Shown here: positions 33,633 to 39,526 of the stretch, piece by piece
How the letters are laid out: each line of letters starts with the position of its first letter
Numbering within the stretch: the first letter of the stretch is position 1
Assembly (NCBI GenBank): GCA_002717185.1
Contig: PBDC01000051.1
Location: 50,776 to 90,301, forward strand
Direction of reading: 5' to 3'
From: Rhodospirillaceae bacterium
GTDB lineage: Bacteria; Pseudomonadota; Alphaproteobacteria; UBA8366; GCA-2717185
DNA length: 39,526 nucleotides
Position numbers and translations under genes: made by a program
Notes under the pieces: model-generated
The model's input: only the letters and a program-made list of their open reading frames with translations
Databases searched by the model: none
What the model was told of the DNA's origin: nothing

Positions 33633-34325
33633 CTAAACCACCTCGTCTTCGCGGTTTGTGGTCTCGCCGTAGCGAGCTAAGGCCGGCGGCTTAAGACCCT
33701 CATAAGCGGCCTCGACTTTCTCGTTTACCAGCTTATTCTGCTGTTCAAACAGGCTATTACCTTCAAAATCGCTTTCGACGATGAGCGGGCCAAAATTCTC
33801 CACGTCTAGCACCCACATGGCCTGAGCAATGCCGAGCTCCTCCAACCAGTGCACATCAACAACTCTCTTGATCGCCCTTCCCAACAAAGCTCCGGTGCCG
33901 TACCCGACGGTCGTAAGGTAAACTGCACCATTCGGCACGAGCTGCGACTTGTAATCCTCAGGCGACATACCGCCCTTGCCAATGATCAGCTTGCAGCCAG
34001 ATGCCTCGAACCAGTCGTGAAGCCATTTCGAGAAGCGGAAGCTAGCCGTCGCCGTAACAGCGCCAACATTGAAGGTCCCATCATCATTGACCGACGCTGC
34101 GGGGGAGCAGTGAAAATTAGCATTCGAGATTTCGCGCAACGGCACCGGCGGTTCAATGCCGTCACCGAGGATACGCTGATACAACCCTTCACGGCCGGTG
34201 TAGATCACCCCGTCAAGGAAGACAATATCACCGAGCTTGAGTTCGCGCAGTGCTGCGTCGTCGACCGGGACCTTGAGGCGACGCCGCCTTAGACCGCCGC
34301 CAGGCTCTGTTCCGCTTCCGTCCAT
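33633..34325 (-). CDS. Class I fumarase/L(+)-tartrate dehydratase beta subunit
   Basis: Protein of 230 residues carrying the C-terminal swivelling domain of Fe-S hydrolyases: LKLGDIVFLDGVIYTGREG, then ASGCKLIIGKGGMSPEDYKSQLVPNGAVYLTTVGYGTGALLG. The GKGGM segment contacts substrate in this family. With the alpha subunit it should add water to fumarate or remove it from tartrate or a related hydroxy diacid. The ATG at 34325 lies 37 bp inside the alpha gene and follows GGGAGAG, so the two are translationally linked; the first 15 residues (rich in Gly and Arg) are an extra N-terminal piece. It is the last gene of the six-gene dicarboxylate operon. Confidence 0.88.
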   Translation of the reverse strand: MDGSGTEPGGGLRRRRLKVPVDDAALRELKLGDIVFLDGVIYTGREGLYQRILGDGIEPPVPLREISNANFHCSPAASVNDDGTFNVGAVTATASFRFSKWLHDWFEASGCKLIIGKGGMSPEDYKSQLVPNGAVYLTTVGYGTGALLGRAIKRVVDVHWLEELGIAQAMWVLDVENFGPLIVESDFEGNSLFEQQNKLVNEKVEAAYEGLKPPALARYGETTNREDEVV

Positions 34326-35257
34326 TCCACGCTCTCCCGTCGCGAATAGGGTGTAAACCAGTTCGGGTCAGTCCGGTATTCGATCCGCCCATCGCCATGG
34401 AGCCGTGCCACTGCCCTTCTCGAGGATAGGCAGAAGCTGTGCACACTCATCGGCATACCTCCAGTATGACAGCAACCAACCTCTATATGGCAATCCACCA
34501 CCATAGAACTGCCGACATAGCCCATCGGCCCCATACCAATGGAATTGCCCATCTCCTTGAGTTCGTCCTCCAACGCAGCGACCTGCGGATCGGGATTGCG
34601 ATCACCAACGGTGCGTAAGCAGGCGGCCTGCTTGCCGAGGGTCATGGCAATATCCTTGCTGCCGCCCAGCCCAACACCGACTATGGCCGGCTGGCAAGCG
34701 AGACCGCGCCGCCCAAACTCGTACATCACATCGAGGAAAAATCTCTTAATACCGTCGATCCCGTCACCCGGGAAAAGCATGCGATAGTCGGACCCGAACA
34801 AGCCGCCCTTGTGCACCGTCGTGATATCGACCCAATTTCCGCCTGGTTCAAAGGTATAATCGGTCTCCGGTGCACCGATGCCCACATTGTTATTGTTATC
34901 TTTGCGGCTCAGCGGGTGTACCCGATTGGGGCGCAGCGGCACGTCATGCGTGGCCCGCGCCAAAGCGCGGCGCAGTCGGGTCTCCAGTTCTACGAAGCCG
35001 CCTTCGATCTGAGCCTCGTTTCCGGCCTTGACGAAGAAGCGGGGCACACCCGTGTCGGCACACATGGCGCGGCGATCCTGCTCTGCGGCCTCGTAGTTGT
35101 CTAGCATGGCCTCGAGGACAAAACGGCTCAATTCAGCCTCTTCTCCTTTCAGCATCTCACGCAAGCCGTCGCGATAGTCCTGTGGTATCTCGATGGCGGC
35201 CTTGGCGGTAAGCTCGTAGGCCGCTTCCTCAATCGCATCGGCTTTGATCATGGGCAT
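34289..35257 (-). CDS. Class I fumarase/L(+)-tartrate dehydratase alpha subunit
   Basis: Protein of 322 residues of the Fe-S-containing catalytic part of class I hydrolyases. Cys66 in MCADTGVPRF is the first [4Fe-4S] ligand; the second is probably in the GVGLGGSKDIAMTLGKQAACL region and the third in IEVGCCHTGGMP. Two-subunit forms with these sizes are known as tartrate dehydratase TtdAB and as archaeal/bacterial fumarases; some members hydrate mesaconate. Location directly after the succinate-dehydrogenase-like flavoprotein gene (18 bp) favours a fumarate- or substituted-fumarate-hydrating role. The C-terminal 12 codons overlap the beta gene. Confidence 0.9.
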   Translation of the reverse strand: MPMIKADAIEEAAYELTAKAAIEIPQDYRDGLREMLKGEEAELSRFVLEAMLDNYEAAEQDRRAMCADTGVPRFFVKAGNEAQIEGGFVELETRLRRALARATHDVPLRPNRVHPLSRKDNNNNVGIGAPETDYTFEPGGNWVDITTVHKGGLFGSDYRMLFPGDGIDGIKRFFLDVMYEFGRRGLACQPAIVGVGLGGSKDIAMTLGKQAACLRTVGDRNPDPQVAALEDELKEMGNSIGMGPMGYVGSSMVVDCHIEVGCCHTGGMPMSVHSFCLSSRRAVARLHGDGRIEYRTDPNWFTPYSRRESVEWTEAEQSLAAV

Positions 35258-35275
35258 AGCTCCTTAAACACGCGG

Positions 35276-37006
35276 TCAGGCCACGTCCTCTTCGATCAGG
35301 CTTTCGCCCGGACGGATGCGTGTAAACTCGACTGGCCGGTTTTCAACCGTCATCTCTCTATCCTGAAGCCGAGCGACCGTATAGGTCGATGTTTCCAAGT
35401 CACCCGCCTCCGGGAAATCATCGCGAAAATGCGCGCCACGTGAATTTTCCCGAGCAATAGCCGCAACACAAATCGCTCGGCTGACCAGTATGAGATTTTC
35501 CAGGTTCATCCAATCATGCCAACTAAGGTTGAAGCGGCGGTCTTCTTCAGCAAGCCCCACCGTGGCCAAATCGGACGCCATTTCATCAAGCTGTACCAAG
35601 GTCCGCTCTAAGCTTCCGCGATTACGGATAATTCCCGCATCGTCCCACATTACGTCATAAAGCCGGTCGCGGATTGCATTTATATTGCCGGCCGGTTTAC
35701 CAAACGGCTTTAAAGAATGGGTAATCGCAGCTTCGATCTCCCCTTCGTTCGGATCGGCAAGCACACCAGATTTCTTGACAAAAAGTGCCATCGCATCACC
35801 CGCCAATCCGCCGAACACGGTCGAATTAGCAACCCCGTTTCCTCCCAGTCTGTTGGCACCGTGTACTCCACCCGTATCCTCGCCGGCGGCAAACAATCCA
35901 GGCAGTTCGGTCTGGCAATCCATACCGAATACGACACCGCCCATTATGTAGTGCGCCGTCGGCACCACCTCGACCAGACCACCAACCAGATCGAACCCAA
36001 CATCGTGGCAGCGCTCGACCATGCCCTTGAACTGGCGACGCACCATTTCCGGTTCCAGATGACGCATGGTTACGTAAAGACCACCATTCTTTGTCGTTTT
36101 ACCGCTGCGCATTTGCTCAAACATGCCGCGGCTTACGATATCGCGGGTCGCCCGCTCTTCGCGCTCATCATACTGCTTCATAAAACGCTGCTCGGCGCCA
36201 TCAAGTAAGTGACCGCCCGCGCCGCGGAGGCCTTCTTCGATAATAGTCCCGGTGATCCGAGTGTCCTGCCCGGCGATCAATCCGGTCGGGTGAAACTGCA
36301 CCATTTCCATATCGCGTAGCGGCAGTCCCGCCATCAATGCCATCGCCATACCATCACAGCTCTTATCACCGGATGGAGTGTGGTAGCGGTACATCGTCGG
36401 CCCACCGCCAGTGGCCATCAGAACAGCCTTGGCCTGGACAAAGGTAAAACTGCCGTCGCGCATATCGACGAGCAACACACCGGACAATCGTTCGCCATCC
36501 TTATCTTTAATAAGCGCTAGGGCGCGATGCTCCTCGAGCCGGCCAATATCGCGTGCCCAGACCTGTTCTGCCAATCGGCTCACGATCTCGATCCCGGTCA
36601 GATCGCCCGTATGCACTGTCCGATCAAATGTCTGCCCAGCGAAGGCCTTTTGATGAATAGTACCGTCCATGTTCCGATCAAAAAAACAGCCCAACTCGTT
36701 TTCCAGCTCATGGATTCGGGTGACCGCGGTATTGATCAGGGTCCAGGCTAGGTCCTGGTTGTTAAGCCACTTACCACCTTCAATTGTGTCCTGGAAATGA
36801 CGCTCGACCGAATCTCCTTCTGCGATGGCGACGTTGTAGCCGCCCTGGACCATCCGCGTACAGCCGCTTTTGCCCAGCAACCCTTTCACAGCAACGATGA
36901 TGTCCAGATCCGGGGCCGCCTTGTGCGCATGCAACGCAGCAAAAAGCCCAGCCCCACCGGAGCCGAGAATAAGGATATCGGTCTTCAGTTTTCTGATGTT
37001 TTCCAT
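35276..37006 (-). CDS. Succinate dehydrogenase/fumarate reductase-like flavoprotein subunit with altered active site
   Basis: Flavoprotein of 576 residues. The FAD Rossmann motif is ILGSGGAGLFAAL near residue 14. In E. coli SdhA the FAD is covalently bound to the His of SHTVSAQGG; the aligned stretch here is GCTRMVQGG and the His position is Cys49, so FAD is probably non-covalent. Substrate residues retained are His239 (QFHPTG), the Arg of TRDIVSR, the His of TAHYIMGG and the Arg of GANRLGGN. The TEG motif, however, reads EEG (Glu257-Glu258), replacing the substrate-binding Thr. It lies after the two membrane subunit genes (3 bp gap) and before the fumarase genes. It should oxidise a succinate-like diacid, reduce a fumarate-like one, or have a shifted substrate. 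Confidence 0.9.
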   Translation of the reverse strand: MENIRKLKTDILILGSGGAGLFAALHAHKAAPDLDIIVAVKGLLGKSGCTRMVQGGYNVAIAEGDSVERHFQDTIEGGKWLNNQDLAWTLINTAVTRIHELENELGCFFDRNMDGTIHQKAFAGQTFDRTVHTGDLTGIEIVSRLAEQVWARDIGRLEEHRALALIKDKDGERLSGVLLVDMRDGSFTFVQAKAVLMATGGGPTMYRYHTPSGDKSCDGMAMALMAGLPLRDMEMVQFHPTGLIAGQDTRITGTIIEEGLRGAGGHLLDGAEQRFMKQYDEREERATRDIVSRGMFEQMRSGKTTKNGGLYVTMRHLEPEMVRRQFKGMVERCHDVGFDLVGGLVEVVPTAHYIMGGVVFGMDCQTELPGLFAAGEDTGGVHGANRLGGNGVANSTVFGGLAGDAMALFVKKSGVLADPNEGEIEAAITHSLKPFGKPAGNINAIRDRLYDVMWDDAGIIRNRGSLERTLVQLDEMASDLATVGLAEEDRRFNLSWHDWMNLENLILVSRAICVAAIARENSRGAHFRDDFPEAGDLETSTYTVARLQDREMTVENRPVEFTRIRPGESLIEEDVA

Positions 37007-37009
37007 GGC

Positions 37010-37357
37010 TCACACCACGTTTAGGAAATAGAGAATACCAGCGCCAACCGCAAAGGCACCAGCGAAGGCTGCTAAGGTCTTCTGACTATCGCGCCAAGGA
37101 AGGAATTCCACTGCGAGCAACCGCAATCCACCGGCCATGTGCAAAGCCAGCAGGACGACAAGAACAACTTCCGCCAATTTTACCAACGGCTGTTGCGTCC
37201 AATCGAGAAAAGCGTCAAGCCGCGCGACACCGCCGACTGCCATTGACAACACATAAAGGTGGAACGGTATGAAGATGGCGAGGGCCAAGCCAGAAATCCG
37301 ATGCAGAATGAATGCCCAATAGGTCGGATGGTTGCGATGGGCTGCGATGACGCTCAT
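37010..37357 (-). CDS. Succinate dehydrogenase/fumarate reductase membrane subunit (SdhC-like)
   Basis: Membrane protein of 115 residues with three predicted helices at about 16-41, 59-83 and 91-113. The HRISGLALAIFIPFHLYVLS start and ALHMAGGLRLLAVE segment carry the conserved His and Arg of SdhC-type quinone- and heme-binding subunits. Its ATG overlaps the stop of the preceding membrane subunit by 4 bp (ATGA), and the flavoprotein gene starts 3 bp after its stop. Together with the next gene it should anchor the flavoprotein and iron-sulfur subunits and pass electrons to or from quinone. Confidence 0.85.
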   Translation of the reverse strand: MSVIAAHRNHPTYWAFILHRISGLALAIFIPFHLYVLSMAVGGVARLDAFLDWTQQPLVKLAEVVLVVLLALHMAGGLRLLAVEFLPWRDSQKTLAAFAGAFAVGAGILYFLNVV

Positions 37358-37689
37358 GCAATCGCTCCCACAGCGAGGTACCCTAAACTCAAAACCAAAG
37401 CGCAGAAAAATACAGCAATCGCTCCGGCTCCCTTATCACGCAGTGGCGTCAACTCGCGGAGGATCGACCGTATGCCGATAGCGCCATGTATCGCCACGGC
37501 GACGATGAACAATCCGTAAAGTATGGGCCAGATCGCATTTGACTGAGTCCGGCTTAGAATTTCAGTTGCCGAGAGGCCACCCTGCACCGCGTAAATCATC
37601 GTCACCAGATGAAGCAAAACCAAAGGCGCTAGAACCATTGCCGAAAGACGCTGCAATACAAATAGCCAGAGTTCGAGCCGTCCGCTCAT
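37354..37689 (-). CDS. Succinate dehydrogenase/fumarate reductase membrane subunit (SdhD-like)
   Basis: Membrane protein of 111 residues with three predicted helices at about 10-34, 54-77 and 85-108. QRLSAMVLAPLVLLHLVTMI and AIHGAIGIRSILRE resemble the sequence of its partner subunit, so the pair may come from an old duplication, and each offers His residues for heme. It overlaps the iron-sulfur subunit gene and the second membrane subunit gene by 4 bp on both sides, indicating one translationally coupled block. Confidence 0.84.
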   Translation of the reverse strand: MSGRLELWLFVLQRLSAMVLAPLVLLHLVTMIYAVQGGLSATEILSRTQSNAIWPILYGLFIVAVAIHGAIGIRSILRELTPLRDKGAGAIAVFFCALVLSLGYLAVGAIA

Positions 37690-38417
37690 AACTCGCCTTT
37701 TAACAGGGCGGCAAAACTTTTGCGCTTCAACCCGGCGATCGAGGCGGTTGGGCTAAGGCTCTTCGGACAATGGCTCGTGCAACCCTGCTGACTGTGACAG
37801 GCGTGACAACCAGCATCGCCAGCCACCGCCTTCAGATGGCCGTTCGGGTCCGCGTCGCGCACATCGTTGACCAGGGTCCAAGCTCGATTAAGCGCAGCCG
37901 GCCCCAGATAGTCAGGATTCCAGGACACCAGATCGCAGGCCGCATAGCAGATGCCGCAGCCTATGCATTCAATGGCGGCACTCGCTTCTTTGCGCTCGCG
38001 GCTGTTCGGGTCTACCTGAGCGAAACCATCGAGGTCAGCTTCAGTTGGCACGAAGCGCGCGTTCGCATCGCGCCATTTATCGAAAAACACCGTCATATCG
38101 ACAGCGAGATCCTTGACCCTCGGGAAATTGCGTAACGGGTCGATCTTGATGTAGCCCTCCTCTGCCACACTGTCCACATGCGTGCGGCAGGTCCAGCGCG
38201 GCCGACCGTTCACCGTCATTGCACAGGAACCACACATACCGACCCGACAGGAAAAACGGTACGACAGGGTTGGGTCGAGTTTACGCTGCACATATGTAAC
38301 CACGTCGAGAATAGTCTGGCTCTTCTCGTGGGGAACCGTGAAGGATTGGTAATAACCATCGTCCCCACCGCGCCAAACATCGACCTTTAACGTTTTATTT
38401 GTTTCAGCCGCTTTCAC
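37686..38417 (-). CDS. Succinate dehydrogenase/fumarate reductase iron-sulfur subunit (SdhB-like)
   Basis: Fe-S protein of 243 residues. The N-terminal ferredoxin domain binds a [2Fe-2S] cluster through CRVGMCGSC and the later Cys of PRWTC. The C-terminal domain has CIGCGICYAAC and CHACHSQQGCTSHCPKSL for the [4Fe-4S] and [3Fe-4S] clusters, close to the classical SdhB pattern. I chose GTG 38417 because GGGAG lies 5 bases upstream and the family fold starts there; upstream in-frame ATGs would add 42 unrelated residues. It is the first gene of the operon iron-sulfur, two membrane subunits, flavoprotein, fumarase alpha and beta, probably expressed from a promoter in the divergent region to its right. 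Confidence 0.9.
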   Translation of the reverse strand: MKAAETNKTLKVDVWRGGDDGYYQSFTVPHEKSQTILDVVTYVQRKLDPTLSYRFSCRVGMCGSCAMTVNGRPRWTCRTHVDSVAEEGYIKIDPLRNFPRVKDLAVDMTVFFDKWRDANARFVPTEADLDGFAQVDPNSRERKEASAAIECIGCGICYAACDLVSWNPDYLGPAALNRAWTLVNDVRDADPNGHLKAVAGDAGCHACHSQQGCTSHCPKSLSPTASIAGLKRKSFAALLKGEL

Positions 38418-38561
38418 GATAACTCCCTCATCAACGCAGCCCTTATAAAATCGGCGCGTATCCTCCGCTATGCTGTCATTTTTGGCAAACCGCAATTCAC
38501 CAAAACATGGCAACATAATGGATCTGGACCAAACTACCGCCACACTTGACGGTACTTGCGA

Positions 38562-38591
38562 TTTACTGTTGGGTTAATGAATAAATAGAAT
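38562..38591 (+). promoter_or_regulatory. Possible sigma70 promoter for the binding-protein gene
   Basis: TTTACT at 38562-38567 and TAGAAT at 38586-38591 are 18 bases apart, a fair match to -35 and -10 elements, in an AT-rich part of the divergent interval. The start codon is 108 bp past the -10, leaving a long leader that contains two inverted repeats. Confidence 0.4.
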
Positions 38592-38606
38592 GTTCGTCCG
38601 AGACTA

Positions 38607-38677
38607 TCAGTTCTTGGTACGTCCAAAAATTGAACTGAGTGGTCACTGCATCAGCCATATTTTAGCTTTTGCAGTGA
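38607..38677. promoter_or_regulatory. Two inverted repeats in the leader of the binding-protein gene
   Basis: First repeat: TCAGTTC (38607-38613) and GAACTGA (38632-38638), with nested TTGG/CCAA. Second repeat: TCACTGCA (38643-38650) and TGCAGTGA (38670-38677), an 8-base perfect stem with a 19-base spacer followed by six T, which looks like a weak terminator placed just ahead of the AAAAGGGAGGC ribosome site. Together they may be regulator sites or an attenuator. The half-site TTGAACT also occurs in the operator at 4122-4140, which could be chance. Confidence 0.45.
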
Positions 38678-38698
38678 TTTTTTAAAAGGGAGGCAATC

Positions 38699-39526
38699 AT
38701 GCGAATTAAAACTCTGCTTTCAGGTTTCGCCGCTTCGGCGTTCCTGGCAGTTGGCGCGACGGGATCGGCCGTAGCAGAAACGGACACGGTGCGCTTGGCG
38801 CAACAGTTCGGCCTGCTCTACGTTCCTCTGCACGTCGTGCTCGACCAAAAACTTGTTGAAAAACATACGGCCAAGGCGGGCCTTGGAAATCCAAAAATCC
38901 AGCTTTTCAAGATCAGCGGCGGAGCAAACATCAACAAAGCGCTGCTTGCTAAGACGATCGACTTCGGCTCGCACGGCGTCGGACCGGCGCTCAAGCTTTG
39001 GGGCAAAACGAAAGGCCGTTTCAAGGTCGCGCTTTCAATGGCTGATATGCCATTAAAGCTGCTCACCAACGATCCGAAAATTAAAAAGATCGAAGACTAT
39101 CTGAACGCCAAGGATCACAAAATCTCTACCCCGGCGGCAAAGGTCTCAATTCAAGCGGTAACCCTTCAGATGGCGGCCCAACGACTTTGGAACGAACCCA
39201 ATAAGCTCGACCATCTGGTTATTTCTATGAAACATCCAACGGCGCTTGCCGCCATGCTCTCCGGCGGTCAGGCTGTAAAAAGCCATTTCGCGACACTGCC
39301 GTACTCCTACCAAGAGCTTCAAAGCGGTAAGGTGTGGAAAGTTACGGATTCCTATGAAATCCTTGGCGGACAACACTCGGTTCTCGTGATGAGTGCCAGC
39401 AAATCGTTCAAGGCAAATAATCCAAAAACTTATCAAGCGGTCATTGACGCGTTTGCCGAGGCCTTTGCCTGGGTCAATGCCAATCCGGACAAAGCAGCAG
39501 AAACCTATATCCGCTATACGAAGTCA
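38699..39526 (+). CDS. NitT/TauT-type ABC transporter substrate-binding protein, 3' truncated by window edge
   Basis: An open frame of 276 codons runs from ATG 38699 to the window end without a stop. AAAAGGGAGGC is a strong ribosome site upstream. The product opens MRIKTLLSGFAASAFLAVGA, a Sec signal peptide with likely cleavage after GSAVA at residue 26, then TDTVRLAQQFGLLYVPLHVVLDQKLVEK, the start of the periplasmic-binding fold of nitrate/taurine/aliphatic-sulfonate transporters. NKALLAKTIDFGSHGVGPALKL and AALAAMLSGGQAV-like HPTALAAMLSGGQAVKSHFA are also typical. It should deliver an anionic organic compound to an inner-membrane permease, presumably encoded beyond the window. It diverges from the dicarboxylate operon. 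Ligand unknown. Confidence 0.88.
   Translation, partial: MRIKTLLSGFAASAFLAVGATGSAVAETDTVRLAQQFGLLYVPLHVVLDQKLVEKHTAKAGLGNPKIQLFKISGGANINKALLAKTIDFGSHGVGPALKLWGKTKGRFKVALSMADMPLKLLTNDPKIKKIEDYLNAKDHKISTPAAKVSIQAVTLQMAAQRLWNEPNKLDHLVISMKHPTALAAMLSGGQAVKSHFATLPYSYQELQSGKVWKVTDSYEILGGQHSVLVMSASKSFKANNPKTYQAVIDAFAEAFAWVNANPDKAAETYIRYTKS

Noticed and set aside
1..39526. Window-wide look for tRNA, rRNA, CRISPR repeats, insertion sequences and phage genes
   Set aside because: No cloverleaf-like conserved TTCGA arms in context, no regularly spaced repeats and no transposase, integrase or phage structural proteins were seen by eye.

Overview
The window looks like a catabolic accessory region from a Gram-negative bacterium, most likely an alphaproteobacterium. 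That placement rests on general protein style, moderately high GC and the gene families present; no rRNA or other phylogenetic marker is in view. I find about 34 protein genes, packed into short operons on both strands. There is no tRNA, rRNA, CRISPR array or intact insertion sequence.

Layout. 0-9.9 kb: an IlvD/Edd sugar-acid dehydratase diverges from a class III aminotransferase. An IclR regulator then diverges from an operon of luciferase-like (LLM) monooxygenase, class A FAD hydroxylase and glutathione transferase, with a clear palindrome between them. A phytanoyl-CoA dioxygenase relative, a GFA-fold zinc protein and a class I aminotransferase follow. 10.5-15.6 kb: a tight operon of BisC/DMSO-reductase-type molybdoenzyme, methyltransferase, amidohydrolase and acetamidase/formamidase. 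16-19 kb: an LLM enzyme paired with an orphan ectoine-synthase-like cupin, divergent from a DszA/NtaA-type monooxygenase. 19-22.5 kb: a minus-strand operon of GST, SDR, 2-hydroxyacid dehydrogenase and amidohydrolase. 22.6-26.9 kb: an F420/LLM-type oxidoreductase, an acyl-CoA-dehydrogenase-fold monooxygenase and two convergent TauE/SafE permeases. 27.4-33.6 kb: two divergent LLM genes, a small hypothetical protein, a TauD-type dioxygenase coupled to a family III CoA transferase, and an enoyl-CoA hydratase. 33.6-38.4 kb: a six-gene operon for a succinate dehydrogenase/fumarate reductase-like complex and a two-subunit class I fumarase/tartrate dehydratase. The window ends inside a NitT/TauT-type ABC substrate-binding protein gene.

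How it may work together (inference). Six LLM flavoenzymes, an FAD hydroxylase, an ACAD-fold monooxygenase and two Fe(II)/2-oxoglutarate oxygenases in under 40 kb suggest oxidative opening of heteroatom-bearing organic compounds. DszA-like and DszC-like monooxygenases, a TauD homologue, two TauE/SafE permeases, a BisC-like S/N-oxide enzyme and a NitT/TauT binding protein make organosulfur compounds the best single guess. The amidohydrolases, formamidase relative, CoA transferase and enoyl-CoA hydratase would process fragments, and the C4-dicarboxylate operon could handle a succinate- or fumarate-type product. Its flavoprotein has changed FAD- and substrate-site residues, so the substrate may not be plain succinate. 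No flavin reductase is present, so any two-component LLM enzymes must get reduced flavin from elsewhere.
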